Shown here in pieces: positions 7,526-10,859 of a DNA stretch of 10,859 nucleotides. A program made the position numbers and the translations under genes. Source of the DNA: Clostridia bacterium (lineage in GTDB: Bacteria > Bacillota > Clostridia > Christensenellales > Borkfalkiaceae); contig JAIDIR010000043.1 of assembly GCA_029052615.1 (NCBI GenBank), forward strand, positions 1-10,859, in the 5' to 3' direction. Below the pieces are notes generated by a model that saw only the letters and a list, made by a program, of their open reading frames with translations, was not told the DNA's origin and made no database searches. The first letter of the stretch is position 1. Each line of letters starts with the position of its first letter.

Positions 7526-8221
7526 ATGTTTGAAAAAATCAAAAGCCTGCTTCGCTCGATTTTCGGGCTGAACACACTCGACTACATATGCGGAACCGAG
7601 GCGCTGCCCCTGCCCCTGTCGGCGGATGAGGAAAGGGAAAAACTCACGCTTTTAAAGGAGGGTGACGAGCGCGCCAAAGCCGAGCTCGTAGAGCACAACC
7701 TGCGCCTCGTGGTGTACATAGCCAAAAAGTTCGAAGGCACGGGCGCGGACGGCGACGACCTCGTTTCGGTGGGCACCATAGGGCTTATAAAGGCTATCGA
7801 TTCCTTCCGCGCGGACAAGAACATCAAGCTTGCAACCTACGCTTCGCGCTGCATCGAAAACGAAATTTTAATGTACTTAAGAAGACTGTCGCGCTCCAAA
7901 CAGGAGGTGTCGTTCGACGAACCGCTGAACACCGACTGGGAGGGCAACGAACTATTATTATCCGACATCATGGGCACCGACGCCGACGCGGTCTATTCGG
8001 ACGTCGAGGGCGGCGTGGAAAGAGAATTGCTCAAAAAATCGCTCGCGCGGCTGTCGCTGAGGGAACAGCGCATTATGCGTATGCGCTTCGGGCTTGACGG
8101 CGGCGACGAGATGACCCAAAAGGACGTTGCCGACAAGCTGGGCATATCGCAAAGCTACATATCCCGTCTGGAAAAAAAGATAATAGCTAAACTCAAAAAG
8201 GACATATCCCGCCAGATATAA
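7526..8221 (+). CDS. sigE: RNA polymerase sigma-E factor (mother cell, pro-protein)
   Basis: A 231-residue sigma-70-family factor for early mother-cell transcription in sporulation. The N-terminus (residues 1 to about 20, rich in basic and hydrophobic residues) is the membrane-targeting pro-sequence. By alignment with B. subtilis, cleavage should fall near Leu18-Ile21, just before CGTEALPLPLS. Region 2 contains NLRLVVYIAKKFE and GTIGLIKAIDSF, then LATYASRCIENEILMYLRR. SFDEPLNTDWEGNELLLSD is the diagnostic sigma-E linker. The region 4 helix-turn-helix is TQKDVADKLGISQSYISRLE. The ribosome site GGAGG is at 7509-7513, 12 bases before the ATG and overlapping the end of spoIIGA, which supports translational coupling. 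The protein is about 8 residues shorter than B. subtilis sigma-E, mostly in the pro-sequence. Confidence 0.96.
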   Translation: MFEKIKSLLRSIFGLNTLDYICGTEALPLPLSADEEREKLTLLKEGDERAKAELVEHNLRLVVYIAKKFEGTGADGDDLVSVGTIGLIKAIDSFRADKNIKLATYASRCIENEILMYLRRLSRSKQEVSFDEPLNTDWEGNELLLSDIMGTDADAVYSDVEGGVERELLKKSLARLSLREQRIMRMRFGLDGGDEMTQKDVADKLGISQSYISRLEKKIIAKLKKDISRQI

Positions 8222-8251
8222 GCCGCGCTTAACGCGCTTCAATCGGCTTTT
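8220..8251 (+). terminator. Weak stem-loop between sigE and sigG (possible attenuator)
   Basis: AAGCCG (8220-8225) pairs with CGGCTT (8244-8249), with a possible small inner CGCG stem, followed by only four T. It could partly end the spoIIGA-sigE message while letting some readthrough reach sigG. The remaining bases to 8275 hold the sigG ribosome site; I could not assign a sigma-F-type promoter there with confidence. Confidence 0.35.
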
Positions 8252-8275
8252 CGTACATAATCAGGAGGTAAAGTT

Positions 8276-9046
8276 ATGTACGATAAAGTCGTTATATGCG
8301 GCGTGGAAACGTCGGGTCTGCCCAAGCTTTCCAACAAGGAACAGGAAGAGCTTATGCTGAGAATAAAGGCGGGCGACAACGAGGCAAGGGAGCAATTCAT
8401 AGTAGGCAATATGCGCCTGGTGCTCTCGCTCGTAAAGAGGTTCTGGTCCAAAAAGGCGAACGCGGACGACGTCTTTCAGGTCGGCTGCGTGGGGCTTATT
8501 AAGGCGATAGACAACTTCGATATTTCGGTGGGCGTGCGCTTTTCGACCTACGCCGTGCCCATGATTTTGGGTGAAATAAAAAGATATCTGCGCGACGCCA
8601 ACTCGTTGCGAGTTTCTCGCTCTATCCGCGACACGGCTTATAAGGTTTTAAAGGTGCGCGAAAAGCTGGAAGAGGAGTGCGACGACGTGACTTACGACCG
8701 CATCGCAAAGGAAATGAACGTCGCCGTTTCGGAGGTTGCTTACGCGCTGGACGCCATTTCCGACCCCGTATCGCTTTACGACCCCGTGTACAACAAGCAG
8801 GGCGACACGCTTCTTTTAATGGACCAGATTTTCGACGTCAAGAACAACGACGAGGTGTGGACGGAGAAAGCCGCGCTGTACGAGGCTATAACGCGCCTGG
8901 GCGAAAGGGAGCGTTCGATTTTGTTCCTGCGCTATTTCGAGGGCAAGACCCAAACCGAAATTTCTTCGGAAGTGGGCATATCGCAGGCGCAGGTTTCGCG
9001 CCTTGAAAAGAGCGCTTTAAAGCGCATTAAGGCGGACATCTGCTGA
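8276..9046 (+). CDS. sigG: RNA polymerase sigma-G factor (late forespore)
   Basis: A 256-residue sporulation sigma factor for late forespore genes. The short N-terminal extension with CGVETSGLPKLS is characteristic of sigma-G and distinguishes it from sigma-F. Region 2 carries NMRLVLSLVKRF, DVFQVGCVGLIKAIDNFD and FSTYAVPMILGEIKRYLRD. Region 3 has RVSRSIRDTAYK and DPVSLYDPVYNKQGD. Region 4 has KTQTEISSEVGISQAQVSRLE. The AGGAGG site at 8263-8268, 7 bases before the ATG, is nearly ideal. The position directly after sigE is the conserved arrangement in Bacilli and Clostridia, where sigG is normally also read from its own sigma-F/sigma-G promoter. The residue matching the sigma-F/sigma-G discriminator for anti-sigma SpoIIAB (Glu in B. 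subtilis sigma-F, Asn in sigma-G) appears to be Val in FIVGN; this alignment is by eye. Confidence 0.95.
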   Translation: MYDKVVICGVETSGLPKLSNKEQEELMLRIKAGDNEAREQFIVGNMRLVLSLVKRFWSKKANADDVFQVGCVGLIKAIDNFDISVGVRFSTYAVPMILGEIKRYLRDANSLRVSRSIRDTAYKVLKVREKLEEECDDVTYDRIAKEMNVAVSEVAYALDAISDPVSLYDPVYNKQGDTLLLMDQIFDVKNNDEVWTEKAALYEAITRLGERERSILFLRYFEGKTQTEISSEVGISQAQVSRLEKSALKRIKADIC

Positions 9047-9065
9047 AAATTTTATAATAATTCCA

Positions 9066-9101
9066 AGCCGGTAAGGTCAATCCCTGCCGGCTATTATTTT
9101 T
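9066..9101 (+). terminator. Intrinsic terminator after sigG
   Basis: AGCCGG (9066-9071) pairs with CCGGCT (9087-9092). The stem continues inward through T-G, A-T and two G-C pairs with one mismatch and a TCAAT loop, followed by ATTATTTTT (9093-9101). It closes the sporulation operon and isolates the toxin-antitoxin promoter downstream. Confidence 0.8.
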
Positions 9102-9111
9102 CGTATTTTAA

Positions 9112-9140
9112 TTGACTTTTCAATTTGACGGTAGTATAAT
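9112..9140 (+). promoter_or_regulatory. SigA-type promoter of the Fic toxin-antitoxin operon
   Basis: TTGACT (9112-9117) and a perfect TATAAT (9135-9140) are separated by exactly 17 bases. The start site should fall near 9147, just before or within a tandem repeat that may be the operator. Confidence 0.85.
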
Positions 9141-9143
9141 AGA

Positions 9144-9175
9144 AAAGTAAGGAATTTAAAGAAAGTAAGGAATTT
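9144..9175 (+). repeat. 14-base direct repeat in the antitoxin leader (candidate operator)
   Basis: AAAGTAAGGAATTT occurs at 9144-9157 and exactly again at 9162-9175, a period of 18 bases, between the -10 box and the GGAGG ribosome site (9177-9181). The position fits an autoregulatory operator for the AbrB-like antitoxin. Each copy also contains an AAGGA-like ribosome-site motif, so a translational role is possible. Confidence 0.6.
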
Positions 9176-9186
9176 CGGAGGTAATC

Positions 9187-9504
9187 GTGGAAATTGCAAA
9201 ACTGACGACCAAAGGGCAGTTGACGCTGCCCATCACCATAAGGCGGCAAATGGGGCTGGACGCCGGCGACAAGATTGCGTTTATGGAAAAGGACGGGGAA
9301 ATTATGCTGATAAATATCGACAGAATTTCGGTGGGCTCGCCCAAAAACTATAACGCGAACATCCAGAACGTCATAGCATCAATGAAAATCGAAGGGCTTG
9401 AAGTGGAGGACGAATCGGTCAGATATATGCACGACAGGCTGGAAGGTAAAATAACAGTAGAGGACAGGGTTGCGCAGATAAGACGCAAATATTCTAAGGC
9501 TTGA
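9187..9504 (+). CDS. Antitoxin: AbrB/MazE-type DNA-binding domain fused to VbhA-like Fic-inhibitory helix
   Basis: A 105-residue protein starting at a GTG with GGAGG 5 bases upstream. Residues 3-45 (KLTTKGQLTLPITIRRQMGL...GDKIAF) form a SpoVT/AbrB/MazE swapped-hairpin DNA-binding domain. Residues 62-102 resemble the VbhA-type inhibitor of class I Fic toxins: ASMKIEGLEVEDESV matches the VbhA pattern with Ser65-x-x-x-Glu69-Gly70. The (S/T)xxxE(G/N) motif inserts its Glu into the Fic nucleotide pocket and blocks AMP transfer (established for VbhA/VbhT). A second helix with EGKITVEDRVAQIRRKY completes the domain. It is followed after a single base by the Fic toxin gene. The DNA-binding half presumably represses the operon promoter. 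Fusion and motif are seen in the sequence; mechanism is by family analogy. Confidence 0.9.
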   Translation: MEIAKLTTKGQLTLPITIRRQMGLDAGDKIAFMEKDGEIMLINIDRISVGSPKNYNANIQNVIASMKIEGLEVEDESVRYMHDRLEGKITVEDRVAQIRRKYSKA

Positions 9505-9505
9505 T

Positions 9506-10111
9506 ATGGCAAATTTTTTCGATAAATACGAACTGTATACCGAGGGGGACAGTATATATTGCTATCCCGGGACGTACGTTTTGAAAAACAAGCTGGGCTT
9601 GCAGGAATATCCGCAACTTAAAAAAGCCGAAACGGAGCTGGTGTCCGCACGGCTTTTCGAGCAGGAAATAAATCCTGTTAAGGGTATTTTCGATAAAAAG
9701 CATCTGTACGCCATTCACAGATATCTTTTTCAGGATATTTACGACTTTGCGGGTAAGACCAGAAAGGAAGATATTTCAAAGGGCAATACCAAATTCTGCG
9801 TACATATTTACGTGGAGGAGCAGCTGTCCCAGCTGTTTGCAAAGGTCAAAAATATCAAAGCGGGAGAGAATTCCGACCGCCAGACCAAGATATCTTTTCT
9901 TGCATATCTGATGGCGGAGCTGAACATAATCCACCCTTTTAGGGAGGGCAACGGCAGGGCAATACGCGAATTTATCCGTCAGTACGCTTTAAAACTGGGG
10001 CTTACTATAAACTGGGGCGCAATCGAGCGCGAAAGATTGCTTGAAGCAATGGTTGCAAGCGTGTTGGATATTTCCGATTTAAAATCGTGCCTTGACAAAA
10101 TGATACCGTAA
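9506..10111 (+). CDS. Fic-domain toxin (AMP-transferase, VbhT/FicT-like)
   Basis: A 201-residue Fic protein. The catalytic loop reads HPFREGNGRAIREF with His143, Glu147 and Arg151, an intact match to the active HPFx(D/E)GNGR consensus. Upstream are DIYDFAGKTRKEDI and KGNTKFCVHIYVEEQL, the latter being the usual target-docking flap. Length and order resemble the Fic domain of VbhT and FicT toxins, which adenylylate GyrB and ParE and block DNA topology control; that target is inferred here. No inhibitory SxxxEG motif is visible in the toxin itself, so it is class I, needing the separate antitoxin. The ATG follows the antitoxin stop by one base, with TAAGG at 9495-9499 inside the antitoxin gene, so toxin translation is likely coupled to antitoxin translation. 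Confidence 0.93.
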   Translation: MANFFDKYELYTEGDSIYCYPGTYVLKNKLGLQEYPQLKKAETELVSARLFEQEINPVKGIFDKKHLYAIHRYLFQDIYDFAGKTRKEDISKGNTKFCVHIYVEEQLSQLFAKVKNIKAGENSDRQTKISFLAYLMAELNIIHPFREGNGRAIREFIRQYALKLGLTINWGAIERERLLEAMVASVLDISDLKSCLDKMIP

Positions 10112-10133
10112 ATATGACAGATTTGGCATATTG

Positions 10134-10202
10134 AAGCCCCGACGGCGCATTAAAAACGTTCAAATAACGGCTTTTTTCAAATTTAACGTTTGAATTCGGG
10201 GC
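10134..10202. repeat. Nested inverted repeats between fic and cvpA; possible weak terminator
   Basis: GCCCCGA (10136-10142) is complementary to TCGGGGC (10196-10202). Inside it AAACGTT+AAAT (10154-10165, one bulged C) pairs with ATTT+AACGTTT (10181-10191). Alternative pairings exist: AAGCC (10134-10138) with GGCTT (10169-10173) followed by T-rich DNA, which could end the fic message, and TTCAAA (10176-10181) with TTTGAA (10189-10194). The right arms overlap the probable cvpA -35 region, so an operator role is also possible. Confidence 0.4.
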
Positions 10203-10217
10203 GATATATGGTATAAT
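10190..10217 (+). promoter_or_regulatory. Promoter of the CvpA-family gene (extended -10)
   Basis: A perfect TATAAT at 10212-10217 is preceded by TG at 10209-10210 (an extended -10). A weak -35, TTGAAT at 10190-10195, is 16 bases upstream. The leader then holds GGAGG (10229-10233) before the start codon. Confidence 0.7.
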
Positions 10218-10238
10218 TAATACGGTTCGGAGGACTAA

Positions 10239-10802
10239 ATGCAAATAATCGATTGGATAGCCATAGGCGTCGTTCTGTTATCGCTTGTAATAGGTATGAT
10301 GCTTGGCTTCGGCAAATTGCTTAAAATATTTACGGGCGGCATTGTCGGCATAATAATCTCGGTTTTCGTAACCTACTTCTTTATAGGCGTGGTTGCAAGC
10401 TGGGGATTCGTGCAGGACATAATGGGCAAGCTGCACACGGCAATGGTGAACGCCAATAACGGCTTCGTCAATTTCCTCATTAAAATAGGCATAGAAAAGG
10501 TCATTCTGGGAATTGCGCTGTTCATAGTCGTTCAGCTACTCAGGATATTGATAGTCAGAATAATAAAGAGTATAGTGGAAATCGAAAACCCGGTAATCAG
10601 GGCGTTCAACCGTATCGGCGGCATGATATTTATGCTTGCGGTTACGTGTATGGTGGTGCTGCTCGTTTTCCATATCATCGACCTTATAGGCGGCAGTACG
10701 GAAGAGAGCTTTAAAAATTATCTGAGCGGAAGTGTGTTCAAAATCGACTGGGTGTTCGAACACAACCCCCTCAAATACATAGTTGCGAAAATCGGCGGAT
10801 AA
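10239..10802 (+). CDS. CvpA family membrane protein
   Basis: A 187-residue integral membrane protein. It begins with the family-typical MQIIDWIAIGVVLLSLVIGMM followed by a glycine-rich GFGKLLKIFTGGIVG segment. About four hydrophobic helices are visible, near residues 5-22, 30-52, 84-110 and 127-150, with basic residues between helices 3 and 4. The CvpA (colicin V production) family is named for an E. coli gene; its Clostridial members have no settled function and have been linked to envelope homeostasis. The start is supported by GGAGG 5 bases before the ATG and a nearby promoter. The gene appears monocistronic, ending before a hairpin at 10821. Confidence 0.8.
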   Translation: MQIIDWIAIGVVLLSLVIGMMLGFGKLLKIFTGGIVGIIISVFVTYFFIGVVASWGFVQDIMGKLHTAMVNANNGFVNFLIKIGIEKVILGIALFIVVQLLRILIVRIIKSIVEIENPVIRAFNRIGGMIFMLAVTCMVVLLVFHIIDLIGGSTEESFKNYLSGSVFKIDWVFEHNPLKYIVAKIGG

Positions 10803-10820
10803 AATTCAACAAAATTCGAG

Positions 10821-10851
10821 TGCGGCAGACAACATTCAATCGTCTGCCGCA
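10821..10851 (+). terminator. Terminator hairpin after the CvpA-family gene
   Basis: TGCGGCAGAC (10821-10830) pairs perfectly with GTCTGCCGCA (10842-10851) around an 11-base loop. Only TATATATT follows before the window ends, so the T-run cannot be fully judged. Confidence 0.7.
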
Positions 10852-10859
10852 TATATATT

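Noticed and set aside
8222..8275. Sigma-F or sigma-E dependent promoter for sigG
   Set aside because: I looked for GYATA/GG-type and CATACAMT-type elements with correct spacing and found none convincing. The promoter may lie inside sigE.
1..10859. CRISPR arrays, tRNA or rRNA genes, insertion sequences, reverse transcriptase or prophage genes
   Set aside because: No regularly spaced short repeats, RNA-gene signatures or mobile-element proteins were recognisable in the window.

Overview
The window looks like a chromosomal piece of an endospore-forming, probably uncultured gut member of the Clostridia. The evidence is the spoIIGA-sigE-sigG sporulation cluster, Gram-positive style AGGAGG ribosome binding sites, TTGACT/TATAAT promoters, and a large surface protein with MBG-like repeats of a kind I associate with gut Clostridia. 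Placement below class (for example Christensenellales-like) is only a guess. All boundaries were read by eye, and no database search was possible.

Left half (1-5235): one very large exported membrane protein whose reading frame is open to the left edge. It has a signal peptide, a DUF6273-like/C-type-lectin-like N-terminal domain, several MBG-type Ig-like modules, one transmembrane helix near the C-terminus, and a roughly 250-residue charged, coiled-coil, Met/Pro-rich tail predicted to be cytoplasmic. A run of ten G lies in frame just before the signal peptide. A strong bidirectional terminator separates this gene from a convergent lipoprotein serpin (5239-6552, minus strand), which has its own clear SigA-type promoter.

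Middle (6553-9101): a divergent intergenic region with a near-perfect palindrome and a candidate Spo0A-type promoter precedes spoIIGA, sigE and sigG. SpoIIGA is the membrane aspartic protease that activates pro-sigma-E in the mother cell, and sigma-G is the late forespore sigma factor. A weak hairpin between sigE and sigG, and a proper terminator after sigG, fit the usual picture of an operon with a separately expressed sigG.

Right end (9102-10859): a self-contained toxin-antitoxin operon with its own consensus promoter. The antitoxin joins an AbrB/MazE-type DNA-binding domain to a VbhA-like Fic-inhibitory helix (Ser-x-x-x-Glu-Gly). The toxin is a Fic-domain AMP-transferase with a full HPFREGNGR motif. 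A CvpA-family membrane protein with its own promoter and a terminal hairpin closes the window.

Most notable: the AbrB-VbhA fusion antitoxin; the spoIIGA start lying about 10 bases after a TATAAT box, which suggests a leaderless message; the possible phase-variable poly-G tract and hypervariable-looking lectin-like domain of the giant surface protein; and the surface serpin.
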